Counted from the stretch's first letter, positions 1 to 7,177 are shown. The stretch is 10,799 nt of DNA from Spirochaetota bacterium (GCA_029548715.1 JAKPMW010000244.1:1-10799); one strand, 5' to 3'. A program made the numbers and translations. Notes: generated from the letters alone by a model not told the origin.

Positions 1-25
1 TCTTCAGCCACTCGAGCACCTCTCC
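1..25 (-). tRNA. Partial tRNA-Ser (5' end only, cut by window edge)
   Basis: Read on the minus strand from 25, the bases form the start of a class II tRNA: a 7-base acceptor strand GGAGAGG, the usual TG at positions 8-9, a D-stem CTC, and a D-loop GAGTGGCTGAA that leads into GA of the returning stem. It closely matches the 5' third of the complete tRNA-Ser at 67-149. The anticodon lies beyond the window, so the isoacceptor is unknown. Serine is inferred from the resemblance; leucine is a weaker alternative. It lies 41 bp downstream of the complete tRNA-Ser on the same strand and is probably co-transcribed with it. Confidence 0.75.
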
Positions 26-38
26 ATTGGATACAACC

Positions 39-56
39 CCGTCAGGCTGCTGACGG
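39..56 (-). other. Stem-loop in the spacer between two tRNA genes
   Basis: A perfect 6-bp inverted repeat, CCGTCA at 39-44 and TGACGG at 51-56, encloses a 6-base loop. It sits in the 41-bp spacer between the two tRNA-Ser genes. No T-run follows on the minus strand, so it is not a typical intrinsic terminator. It could separate the two tRNAs in a precursor for processing, but this is inference. Confidence 0.4.
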
Positions 57-66
57 TCTGGAACTG

Positions 67-149
67 CGGAGAGAGAGGGATTCGAACCCCCGGAGCTTTC
101 GCTCAACGGTTTTCAAGACCGCCTCCTTAAACCACTCGGACATCTCTCC
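67..149 (-). tRNA. tRNA-Ser (anticodon UGA)
   Basis: The minus strand from 149 to 67 folds as a complete 83-nt class II tRNA. The acceptor GGAGAGA pairs with TCTCTCC over 7 bp. TG follows, then the D-arm TCC/GGA, and the anticodon stem GCGGT/ACCGT around the loop CTTGAAA. A long variable arm contains GAGC-GAAA-GCTC, and the T-arm is GGGGG-TTCGAAT-CCCTC. The anticodon TGA corresponds to plus-strand bases 113-115 and reads UCA and related serine codons. The long variable arm and discriminator G73 are serine identity features. The next bases are CAG, so the 3' CCA is not encoded and must be added enzymatically. A strong promoter lies just upstream at 157-186. Confidence 0.97.
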
Positions 150-156
150 GTACACG

Positions 157-186
157 AAGATACCCAAGGCACGCACCGCCAGTCAA
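157..186 (-). promoter_or_regulatory. Sigma70-type promoter of tRNA-Ser(UGA)
   Basis: On the minus strand, TTGACT (186-181, 5 of 6 to the -35 consensus) is followed after exactly 18 bp by TATCTT (162-157, a good -10). The predicted start site, about 7 bases further on, is next to the first base of the mature tRNA at 149, so the 5' leader would be very short. The 18-bp spacing and position directly ahead of a stable RNA gene make this the clearest promoter in the window. Confidence 0.75.
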
Positions 187-234
187 CCGTAAAAAAACGG
201 CGCGCAGAGAAACATATTGCGGTTTTGGAATGCG

Positions 235-291
235 ACTCCGGGAGTGCCATGATACAATCATGATACTGTGCCGCGTATCCCGGAGTATCAT
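235..291. repeat. Cluster of overlapping inverted repeats downstream of the minus-strand exported-protein gene
   Basis: Several perfect inverted repeats overlap here. ATGATACT (260-267) pairs with AGTATCAT (284-291). The same right arm can instead pair with ATGATAC at 249-255. ACTCCGGG (235-242) pairs with CCCGGAGT (279-286), and ACTCC/GGAGT also forms a small local hairpin at 235-245. The cluster starts just after the stop codon at 294-296. It may be a 3'-end structure or attenuator for that gene, or a protein-binding site. No run of T directly follows a stem on the minus strand, so a standard intrinsic terminator is not supported. A run of seven A (minus-strand T) at 191-197 lies further downstream without a clear stem. 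Confidence 0.5.
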
Positions 292-293
292 CC

Positions 294-1250
294 CTACTTG
301 TTGATGACGTAATAGCTTGAGACGTACCAGCGGTCCAGCTTGCGATAGAGGCTGAAGTGATACGTCTTGCGCTCAACAAGCAGCCCTGTCTTGTAGACGA
401 TCAGGCACTCCACCTTTGCGGTCTCGTTGAGGGTCTCCTCGTCCCGGGTCAGGCTGACGTTTTTGACAAAGTGGTGCTCAATATGCTCGGCGGGGAAAAC
501 CCGCAGGTAGCGCCGGAAATCTTCCATCACGGTGCCCCGCTCGGCCATTTCGGCGGCCACATAGCGGGTCCGAAACCGGGTAAAGACCATGATCAGCCGC
601 TCAAGATCAAGGAAGCGGAAGTAGGCATTCCAGTCACTGCGCCGTTTGGCCGCAATGATATAGTCCACGGTCTCACCGGCCGAGAGGCGTTTTGTCTCAC
701 GCTCATCCCGCCGCACCACTTCATCCCGCACGGCATCCGCCACATCCCGGGGCGGCTGGAGGTCAAAACGCTTGCTGTTGGATGTATAGCGCCAGTCCAC
801 CGGCGAGCGGACCGGCCTGAGGAGAAAATACCCCGTCACCTCATAGGTCCCCGGCTCTGCCAGCCTGAGCCAGGCCGCAATGTCTATCTCCCGGCCAAAA
901 CGCTCACCAGGAGCAATAGTCAGGACACGCCCTGGCGCCAGGTCCTGGCGGGCGGCATATTTTTCGAGCTGAAAGGACTCCCGCTCACGCACTTCGGTGT
1001 TGCGCAAACTGCGGACACGAAAATTGTAGTTCTGGAAAAGGTGCCGCCCCAGATCAAACCGCACCGGCTGATCGCTCTCGTTGATCACAAGAACCCGCAC
1101 CTGGACCGGCTCGTTGATATAGTACGTGCGCTGCGAAAGATCAATCTGCACACGCAGCCCGGGCACCTCCCGCACAAGATCCTGGCTGGCCGAAAGGCCG
1201 GCAGCAGACAAGAACAGGATCAGAAAACTGCAGACACGCGGAAAGAACAT
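294..1250 (-). CDS. Exported protein of unknown function, Ig-like (BsuPI-like) N-terminal domain
   Basis: This 318-residue protein starts at the ATG at 1250. A Shine-Dalgarno-like GAGGTGG lies just upstream, and the start places a Sec signal peptide at the N terminus: hydrophobic residues about 8-20 with possible cleavage after LSA. Cys7 is too early for a lipobox, so the product is probably periplasmic or secreted. The reading frame runs upstream to 1394, but that part is basic and non-hydrophobic and would bury the signal peptide. Residues 32-145 look like an all-beta Ig-like domain of the BsuPI/regulatory type: NEPVQVRVLVINES, an APGERF turn, then EPGTYEVTGYF. Residues 205-250 are helical and rich in Arg and Glu. 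Residues 275-316 form beta strands ending in DRWYVSSYYVI, a pattern seen in NTF2-like folds. I do not recognise a family and propose no activity. It is divergent from uppP and followed by tRNA genes. Confidence 0.8.
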   Translation of the reverse strand: MFFPRVCSFLILFLSAAGLSASQDLVREVPGLRVQIDLSQRTYYINEPVQVRVLVINESDQPVRFDLGRHLFQNYNFRVRSLRNTEVRERESFQLEKYAARQDLAPGRVLTIAPGERFGREIDIAAWLRLAEPGTYEVTGYFLLRPVRSPVDWRYTSNSKRFDLQPPRDVADAVRDEVVRRDERETKRLSAGETVDYIIAAKRRSDWNAYFRFLDLERLIMVFTRFRTRYVAAEMAERGTVMEDFRRYLRVFPAEHIEHHFVKNVSLTRDEETLNETAKVECLIVYKTGLLVERKTYHFSLYRKLDRWYVSSYYVINK

Positions 1251-1406
1251 GGACCACCTCTCTTGCACAGACCTCTTCCCATTTTCGGCCGGCGTGCGTT
1301 CGGACATTACCTCTGCTGCCGTCTTTGTGTAGTTTTGGGGAACAGCCTCCGGCCGGGGCAGGGACGCACGCACTCCGCAGGCCGGACGACGCAAGGGAGA
1401 CCATGC

Positions 1407-2309
1407 ATGGGGATCATTGAGGGCCTGATTCTGGGGGCAATCCAGGGAGTCAGCGAATTTCTGCCAATCAGCTCATCCGGGCACCTGGCACTCTTTGGCA
1501 GCATCATCCTGCCTGAAGGGGCCCGGATGGACCTTTTTACCGAGGTCCTGCTCCATCTCGGCACCCTGGTCGCGGTATTGATTGTCTTTGCCCGCGAGGC
1601 CATCCCCGTCTTCCTGTCACCCCTCGGCGCAATCGGTGTCTGGAGACGCGAAGGAACAGCAGGGCTCTCGCGCCATGCCCCATTGAGACTCCTTGGGCTG
1701 GTTCTCCTCGCCTCCATCCCGGCGGCGGTCATCGGCCTCCTGTTTGAGCACGATGTCGAACAACTCATGGGGACCCCTTCGATAGTTGCCCTGCTTCTCT
1801 CCGTCACCGGCCTCGCCCTCCTTGGCTCACACTGGCTGGCCTCCCGCAGGGCCCATCCGGACAGCAAAGCCGTGCCGGGAATCCGCGACAGCATCCTGAT
1901 CGGGCTGGCCCAGGCCCTCGCCATCCTGCCCGGGATCTCCCGTTCAGGAATGACCATCTCCATGGGACTGGTCCGGGGCATCTCCAGGGAAATGTCCGGC
2001 GTGTTCTCGTTTCTGCTCTTCGTTCCCGCCATCGCCGGCGCGACACTGCTCCAGGTCCTCAAACTTGTCAAGTCAGCCGGCGAAACCTCCATCTCTGCCA
2101 GCTTGCTCCCGGACCCGATTTTTATACTTTTCGGCAATCACACAGCATCCGGCTTTGTCCCGGCCTACCACCTCGCAGGCTTTGCCTCAGCCCTCATCTT
2201 CGGCCTGATCGCCCTGACCCTGTTGGTCCGCCTGCTCAAGGCCGGCCGCTTTCACTGGTTTGGCTGGTACTGTCTGGCCGCGGCCCTCGTCTGGAGCATT
2301 GCCCTCTGA
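1407..2309 (+). CDS. uppP: Undecaprenyl-diphosphatase UppP (BacA family)
   Basis: UppP removes a phosphate from undecaprenyl pyrophosphate at the cytoplasmic membrane, regenerating the lipid carrier used for peptidoglycan and other envelope glycans. Excess activity is known to give bacitracin resistance. The 300-residue product is mostly hydrophobic with about 7-8 membrane segments. It has both family signatures: GVSEFLPISSSGH (residues 14-26) and PGISRSGMT (175-183). In the (E/Q)XXXE motif the first position is Gln13, with Glu17, His26 and Arg179 present. The length is slightly above the usual 265-280, because of a longer loop around residues 70-95. I chose the ATG at 1407, which has AAGGGAGA ending 6 bp upstream and starts right before the first signature. 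The frame is open as far back as 357, but that stretch is antisense to the neighbouring gene. An out-of-frame ATG lies at 1403. Confidence 0.95.
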   Translation: MGIIEGLILGAIQGVSEFLPISSSGHLALFGSIILPEGARMDLFTEVLLHLGTLVAVLIVFAREAIPVFLSPLGAIGVWRREGTAGLSRHAPLRLLGLVLLASIPAAVIGLLFEHDVEQLMGTPSIVALLLSVTGLALLGSHWLASRRAHPDSKAVPGIRDSILIGLAQALAILPGISRSGMTISMGLVRGISREMSGVFSFLLFVPAIAGATLLQVLKLVKSAGETSISASLLPDPIFILFGNHTASGFVPAYHLAGFASALIFGLIALTLLVRLLKAGRFHWFGWYCLAAALVWSIAL

Positions 2310-2316
2310 CATATCC

Positions 2317-2359
2317 GATACCATGGTGACTGTTTCCCTGCCAAACTGATACCATAGTG
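2317..2359 (+). repeat. Imperfect 12-bp direct repeat, 31-bp period, upstream of ftsK
   Basis: GATACCATGGTG (2317-2328) recurs as GATACCATAGTG (2348-2359) with one mismatch in twelve bases and a period of 31 bp, close to three helical turns. It lies between the uppP stop and the ftsK start. Repeated sites in phase on the DNA helix can be operators, but here this is inference. The second copy overlaps a possible -10 element. Confidence 0.45.
2326..2355 (+). promoter_or_regulatory. Possible extended -10 promoter for ftsK
   Basis: GTGACT (2326-2331) resembles a -35 box at 4 of 6 positions. TACCAT (2350-2355), 18 bp downstream, resembles a -10 box at 4 of 6, preceded by the extended -10 bases TG (2347-2348). 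A start near 2362 would leave an untranslated leader of about 95 bases before ftsK. The match is moderate, and read-through from uppP is an alternative. Confidence 0.35.
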
Positions 2360-2457
2360 GCCTTACGCGCCCACTGCGGCTCATGGGCAGGCCGAAAGAG
2401 GCCGATACTTGAGGCAGCGCCTCCGGGCACTCCCTATATCACTTTTCTGGAGCGGCA

Positions 2458-4962
2458 ATGTCGGCAAGCGAACGATACACAGGCGCCTGGGGTATGCTCC
2501 TGCTCGCGGCCCTTGTCACCGGAATCCTCGCGGGGGGAGTCCTCTGGCCGGCCCCGCTGCTGGTCGCCGTCTTTGGAAAGGCTGCCTGGTTTTTTCCGGT
2601 CTTTCTGCTCGGCCTCTCGCTCCATGCCTTCATCTCGGGCTCCCTGCTGCGAGGACTGGCTTCCAGCCTGCCCCTGCTCCTGGTCCTCCCGGCAGCCCTC
2701 CTCCTGCTGGCTGCGGGCGACCCAAAACTGGCCGGAAGCAGCGGGGAAACCCTCGCCCGCCCCTTGTCCTCCCTCTTTGGTCCTGCTGCTGTCTGGCTGG
2801 GTGGTTTTACCTTCCTCGGCCTTTTTGTCTTTGCCTTTGTCCGCTCGCTGCTGAGCGCACAGCATGCCTCAACCGGCGAGTATCGCACATCAGCACCGCG
2901 AGCCGGAGCCGACCGCGTGCTCTACCCCGGATACGCATCCGATGCCCTGCTCCACACACAGGATGGAAGCAAAGGCGAAGCGGATCCCGCCCCCCTGCGC
3001 CGCTCGGAGGAGGGATACCGCTTTTCAACCGGCATTTCCCGGCGTGACATCGCACGTGCACTCCGGAAGCAGGCGGGCGAAAGCGGCCAGATACCACCCC
3101 TCGTGACCATTGTAGACGAGGAAGCCGCCGCTGCCTGGTACGCAGGCCAGCAGCAGGACGAAGCCCCCCCCGAAGCCGCACACCCGACAGAAGAGGCTGC
3201 CACTCTCCCCGCAGACGGCTCACTTATCCGCGACGGGTTTCCCAAGGATACAGCACATGACAACACCGTCCTGCGGGAAGAGCCCTCCCCGCCTGAGGCA
3301 CGCCCCGTCCCGAACGGCAGCGAGGCAGCCTCCTTTACACCACCCCCCATCGCGCCGCAGGAACCGGACGACCGCCCTGCCGAAGATGTATCCGGACCCG
3401 GCCACGAGGCCGAACCCGTCCCCCTGGCTGTCTACCATGATGTCGCCCCGCCCGCACGGGGAGAGTCCCCACCACCTCCGCTGCGCACCGATTCGGCCTT
3501 TGTCCCGGCCCGCGAGCGCAGCGAGTACCGCAAGCCCGACGCAAGCCTCCTCGTCAAGTCGCACGAAAGGATCGACGAGGACACCCGGGCCCAGATGCAG
3601 CAGACCGCCGAGGCCCTTGAAAAGACATTCTTCGAATTTGGCATTGAGGCCAGGGTGACCAACATCTGCCGGGGCCCGGTGATCACCCAGTACGAAATGT
3701 CCGTTCCGCCCGGAATCCGCCTCTCCCGGGTTGTCGCCCTGCAGGACAATATCGCCCTCAATCTGGCCGCCGCCAGTGTCCGGATCGAGGCACCCATCCC
3801 CGGCAGGTCCGCCATCGGGATCGAGGTTCCCAACCGCAAACGATCCATGGTCACCCTGCGCGACATCCTCGAATCCCCCGAATTCCAGCAGGCAACGGCC
3901 CGCATCCCGCTGGCCCTGGGCCAGACGGTCTCCGGTGCCCCGATGGTGGCCGACCTCGCGGCGATGCCCCACCTGATCATCGCAGGCACGACCGGCTCGG
4001 GAAAATCGGTCTGTGTCAATTCGATTATCTGCAGCATCCTCTACAACATGCGCCCCAGCCAGGTCCGCTTCATCCTCGTCGATCCCAAGTACGTCGAGAT
4101 GGCACCCTACAACGGCATCCCCCATCTCCTGATTCCGGTCATCAACAAGCCCCGGGCCGCCATTCTTGCGCTGAAATGGCTCGTGAAGGAAATGGAGGAT
4201 CGCTATCAGTGCCTGCAATCCCTCGGCGCACGCAATATCGAGAGCTACAACGAAAAACTGGCCGCAGACCGGGATGCGATCAACCGCGAAACCGGCCAGC
4301 CCCTTGAACGCATGCCGTACCTCGTGCTTGTGATTGACGAACTGGCCGACCTGATGCTCCTGGCGGCCAAGGAAATCGAGGATTCGATCTCCCGCCTGGC
4401 CGCCATGTCGCGCGCCGTGGGGATCCACCTGATCTTCGCCACCCAGCGACCCTCGGTGGATGTCCTGACCGGGGTCATCAAGAACAACTTTCCGGCCCGC
4501 ATCGCCTTTCAGGTGGCATCAACGATCGATTCACGCACAATCCTCGACACCAAGGGAGCCGACAAGCTCCTCGGCAAGGGGGACTCGCTCTTTGTCGGTC
4601 CCGGTTCGCCAGCCGCCCTGCGCGTCCAGGGGGCCTTTTTGTCCGAGGCTGAGGTCGAAAAGACCGCCGACTATCTGCGTTCGCTCGGTACGCCCCTCTA
4701 CAAGATGGACATTCTTGACGAACCGGACGAGCGTTCGGAAGAGGACGGAGATGACTTTATCGCCGAAGACGACCCGCTCTACGAAGAAGCCATCCAGATC
4801 GTGATCCAGACCCAGCGAGCCTCGGCCTCCTACGTCCAGCGCCGCCTCAAGGTCGGCTACAACAGGGCCGCCCGGATGATTGAACGGATGGAATCGGAAG
4901 GCATCATCGGTCCACAGATCGGTTCAAAGCCAAGGGATGTCCTTGTCTCAAGCTGGCCGTGA
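2458..4962 (+). CDS. ftsK: DNA translocase FtsK/SpoIIIE
   Basis: FtsK is an ATP-driven DNA pump anchored at the division septum. It clears chromosome ends from the closing septum and supports dimer resolution. The 834-residue product has the expected layout. Four membrane helices lie at about 11-35, 41-61, 68-87 and 108-130. A low-complexity Pro/Glu/Ala linker spans about 132-355, and an alpha/beta motor domain runs from about 360. In the motor, Walker A is GTTGSGKS (510-517) and Walker B is LVLVIDE (622-628), followed by FATQRPSVDVLTG. The gamma winged-helix domain occupies about 770-834 and includes the SYVQRRLKVGYNRAARMIE recognition region, so sequence-guided (KOPS-like) loading is plausible. 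The start is the ATG at 2458, with CTGGAG 5 bp upstream. It is co-directional with uppP, 148 bp downstream, and converges with the Omp85 gene. Confidence 0.96.
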   Translation: MSASERYTGAWGMLLLAALVTGILAGGVLWPAPLLVAVFGKAAWFFPVFLLGLSLHAFISGSLLRGLASSLPLLLVLPAALLLLAAGDPKLAGSSGETLARPLSSLFGPAAVWLGGFTFLGLFVFAFVRSLLSAQHASTGEYRTSAPRAGADRVLYPGYASDALLHTQDGSKGEADPAPLRRSEEGYRFSTGISRRDIARALRKQAGESGQIPPLVTIVDEEAAAAWYAGQQQDEAPPEAAHPTEEAATLPADGSLIRDGFPKDTAHDNTVLREEPSPPEARPVPNGSEAASFTPPPIAPQEPDDRPAEDVSGPGHEAEPVPLAVYHDVAPPARGESPPPPLRTDSAFVPARERSEYRKPDASLLVKSHERIDEDTRAQMQQTAEALEKTFFEFGIEARVTNICRGPVITQYEMSVPPGIRLSRVVALQDNIALNLAAASVRIEAPIPGRSAIGIEVPNRKRSMVTLRDILESPEFQQATARIPLALGQTVSGAPMVADLAAMPHLIIAGTTGSGKSVCVNSIICSILYNMRPSQVRFILVDPKYVEMAPYNGIPHLLIPVINKPRAAILALKWLVKEMEDRYQCLQSLGARNIESYNEKLAADRDAINRETGQPLERMPYLVLVIDELADLMLLAAKEIEDSISRLAAMSRAVGIHLIFATQRPSVDVLTGVIKNNFPARIAFQVASTIDSRTILDTKGADKLLGKGDSLFVGPGSPAALRVQGAFLSEAEVEKTADYLRSLGTPLYKMDILDEPDERSEEDGDDFIAEDDPLYEEAIQIVIQTQRASASYVQRRLKVGYNRAARMIERMESEGIIGPQIGSKPRDVLVSSWP

Positions 4963-5109
4963 GCCTTGCAGGTATTCAGGGGGAACAGCGTCCACCCCGA
5001 CGATCAGCGGTATTCCCCGCCAGAGCACTGGCCGGCCCGGTGCCATCTCCGGATGCCGCACCATCTGAAAAACAGTCATCCATTGATCGAGCGGAGTCTG
5101 TTCCCCGAG

Positions 5110-5137
5110 AAAAAAATGAGGACGCCTACATCCTCAT
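5110..5137 (-). terminator. Intrinsic terminator of the Omp85-family gene, containing its stop codon
   Basis: On the minus strand ATGAGGA (5137-5131) pairs perfectly with TCCTCAT (5122-5116) around an 8-base loop, and T residues run directly on to 5110. This is a textbook rho-independent terminator. The TAG stop of the Omp85-family gene (5128-5126) lies inside the loop, and the upstream arm encodes the last residues, so the 3' untranslated region is almost absent. As an A-run precedes the stem on the plus strand, it is not expected to terminate ftsK. Confidence 0.88.
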
Positions 5138-6362
5138 CCCGGCACTGACCCCGCCCATGACCTCGCGGTTGTCGGCCGCCCAGGCGAGATAGATCGAAAA
5201 GGCGGGAAAGAGGACCCGGCGCAGATAGATGCGAAACCCGAGCCCCGCCGAAAATACCTGCCGGGCATGGTCCGCCTCACGAAAGAGCCCATGATCGGCA
5301 AAGGGAAAGAGTGACCCCACAAGCGCCCGGGTAGACCAGACCTGCAGGCGCCACTCAAGGCTGGTCACGAGCCAGGCCGATGTGCGAAACTGGTCCTCGT
5401 GATACCCTCTGACAGCACGCACCGCTGCCGAACCCCTCCCCGCCAAGACGATACTCGAGCCCCCTGACGAGTCCGTCAGCAGCAGCCCCTGCCTGTTCGA
5501 GCATGATGTAGCCACCCGGACCAATGGGCAGGGCCAGACTCCACTGCAGGGAGGCACTTGTCCGGGCGAGATCCGTTCCAAACCAGCCCGTATCGGCTGA
5601 CAGGGCAAGCTTCCACTGGAATCCACGGATGTGATCCTCGACCGCCTGCTGTCCGTTGTACCCAAGAGTCAGCGCCAGGGGCAGTCCCTCGTACCCTCCC
5701 TCGAACGGGCCATCACCCAGCCGGTACCAGACAGCATCCAGCCTCACCCCGAGCTCCCACGCTGGCGAAAACTTCCGGCTGATCCCGAATGAAACCGCGC
5801 CGATCCGTTCGTCATACTCTCCGGTCTTTGTCTGCCCGTCCCAGAGATCGACTCCGCGCCCCATCCACTGGGGAGAAAAGGACAGGCTCCAGGCACGCGA
5901 GGCATCAAGGGCCCAGTGCGAAAAACCGAAAAATCCCGGCGTTCCGTCCTGAAGAAAGAAAAACCCGCCAACCGAATTGAGTGTACCCAGAAAATTGCTT
6001 TCAAGCACTCCGGCGCCAAGCGTCAATTTTTTCTGGTAGACGGCCACAAAGGGGACCGGAAGCAGGGTCCACTTTTCTTCAACCGTCAACTGCAGCTCAA
6101 GTCCGTCTTCACGCTCGACCAGACGGGCTTGAGCCTTGCCAAACACCCTCATCCGGTAGAGCCCGGCCACACACCGGCGCTCAAAATCTGCCCTGTCGGC
6201 CACCCGGTCCCCGGGCGAGATCCCGAGCGCGGAGAGAATGACCGAATGGCTGGTCCGCCCGGCTCCGGTAACAGTGATCCCGACAATCTGCCCGTTTGCT
6301 GCTGCCCGGACAACGGTCGCCAGCGAAAAAACGACCAGAACACACACAAGGATATTTTTCAT
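5126..6362 (-). pseudogene. Omp85/BamA-family outer-membrane protein with one POTRA domain, frameshifted
   Basis: Proteins of this family insert or translocate other proteins or lipids at the outer membrane. The ATG at 6362 starts a signal peptide (residues 1-20, VVRA cleavage). A single POTRA-like domain follows at about 25-97, then alternating polar/hydrophobic beta strands of a barrel. Around residue 309 the frame breaks: GGGG at 5433-5436 (or 5438-5441) carries one base too many. Read without it, the sequence runs on through LGGEGSAAVRAVRGYHEDQF, which holds the VRGY motif characteristic of the family's loop 6, and then through four or so more strands to the TAG at 5126. The restored protein is 411 residues, right for one POTRA plus a 16-strand barrel. 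Unrepaired, translation runs out of frame to a stop near 5355. The end lacks the usual C-terminal aromatic residue. No good Shine-Dalgarno precedes 6362; a GTG at 6398 is possible but would add a poor leader. It could be a real mutation or a homopolymer sequencing error. Confidence 0.85.
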
Positions 6363-6487
6363 CGCAAAAAATATACGTCTCAAGCCCCCTCCCGGCACTT
6401 TGGGAAAATGAAATCAGCCCCAAGCGCGACAGTCGCCCGGCCCGGCCCGGGAGTGTTACATTTTACCCACTCGTGGAGGTCTGATGT

Positions 6488-7177
6488 ATGATGCGAATCA
6501 TGGTTGCCGCTCTTGCGCTCCTTGCCATATCGGGGAGCCTTGCCGCCCAAAAAAAGGTCGATGTTGTTTCGGTAAAAACCGTTGTCCAGCTGATGGAAAA
6601 GGGTCTGCAATCCCTCGACAACATGACCGCAGACTACGTGATCGACAATGACGGATACCGCAATGCGGGGACCTTCTTTTACAAGAAGCCGTTTTTCATC
6701 CGCCTCAACAGCTCCACGGATGCCAGCCAGATCGTTTCAAACGGCAAACTGCTCTGGGTCTTTCTCCCCTACTACGGGATCGTGGCCGAGCAGGACCTGG
6801 CCAAAAGCGAAAGCGAATACACATCCCTCCTCGGGCGGACAAAAAATCTCAACCAGCTCAAGCAGGAGTACAGTTTCCGCTTTGCAGAAGGCGGGCGGGC
6901 AGATGCGGCACACTACATTCTCGACCTCGAACCCCGCGTCAGCAAGATCGGATTCAAGTCCATCCGCCTCTGGGTACATAAAGACAGCGGCATCATCACC
7001 CGGGCCACAGCCTGGACCGTCAACAACAGGCCTCTCTCCCTCACCTTCAGCAATATCAAGACGGATGTCGAACTTCAGCCCACCATTTTCTGGTTTGGCA
7101 TGCCCGACGCCAACGTCCAGGTGATTCGCAACACCATCCTTCCGGTGGATATCTTTGACAAGGCAAGGAGACAATGA
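6488..7177 (+). CDS. LolA-like outer-membrane lipoprotein carrier
   Basis: LolA-family proteins carry lipoproteins across the periplasm from the inner to the outer membrane. The 229-residue product has a signal peptide (residues 1-20, MRIMVAALALLAISGSLAA) without a lipobox cysteine, so it should be soluble in the periplasm. The mature part shows the LolA/LolB pattern: an N-terminal helix (VVQLMEKGLQSLDNMTADY), strands with GTFFYKKPFFIRL, a DASQIVSNGKLLWVFLPYYG segment in place of the usual 'DGKTLWVYDP', and a late VHKDSGIITRATAW strand pair. The start at 6488 follows GGAGG by 8 bp; 6491 is an alternative ATG and 6484 is out of frame. It is the first gene of a four-gene operon and overlaps the next by ATGA. 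Its divergent neighbour is an outer-membrane barrel protein. Whether it is the true LolA or a paralogue cannot be decided here. Confidence 0.85.
   Translation: MMRIMVAALALLAISGSLAAQKKVDVVSVKTVVQLMEKGLQSLDNMTADYVIDNDGYRNAGTFFYKKPFFIRLNSSTDASQIVSNGKLLWVFLPYYGIVAEQDLAKSESEYTSLLGRTKNLNQLKQEYSFRFAEGGRADAAHYILDLEPRVSKIGFKSIRLWVHKDSGIITRATAWTVNNRPLSLTFSNIKTDVELQPTIFWFGMPDANVQVIRNTILPVDIFDKARRQ

Noticed and set aside
357..1406. 350-residue N-terminal extension in frame with uppP
   Set aside because: It is antisense to the signal-peptide-bearing gene at 294-1250, is compositionally unlike UppP, and the family's conserved N terminus with a good ribosome site begins at 1407.
1251..1406. Promoters in the divergent gap between the exported-protein gene and uppP
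   Set aside because: No pair of -35 and -10 boxes better than about 3 of 6 each could be found at suitable spacing on either strand.
1307..2137. Minus-strand reading frame (276 codons) opposite uppP
   Set aside because: It is Arg/Pro/Ser-rich with no motif, and mirrors the UppP coding sequence.
3220..4428. Long minus-strand reading frame (402 codons) inside ftsK
   Set aside because: It lies fully antisense to well-conserved FtsK motor motifs, has no recognisable domain or ribosome site, and such frames are common in GC-rich genes.
4963..5125. Possible small plus-strand gene between ftsK and the Omp85 gene
   Set aside because: The frame starts inside the ftsK end, has no ribosome site of its own, is Pro/Arg/Ala-rich and runs into the opposite gene; the gap holds only the minus-strand terminator and a weak stem (5025-5043) without a T-run.
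5355..5425. Reading the first frame of the Omp85 gene as a natural C terminus
   Set aside because: The residues after about 309 in that frame (CCQRVSRGPVSHIG) are not barrel-like, whereas the neighbouring frame has the VRGY motif and strands up to the terminator.
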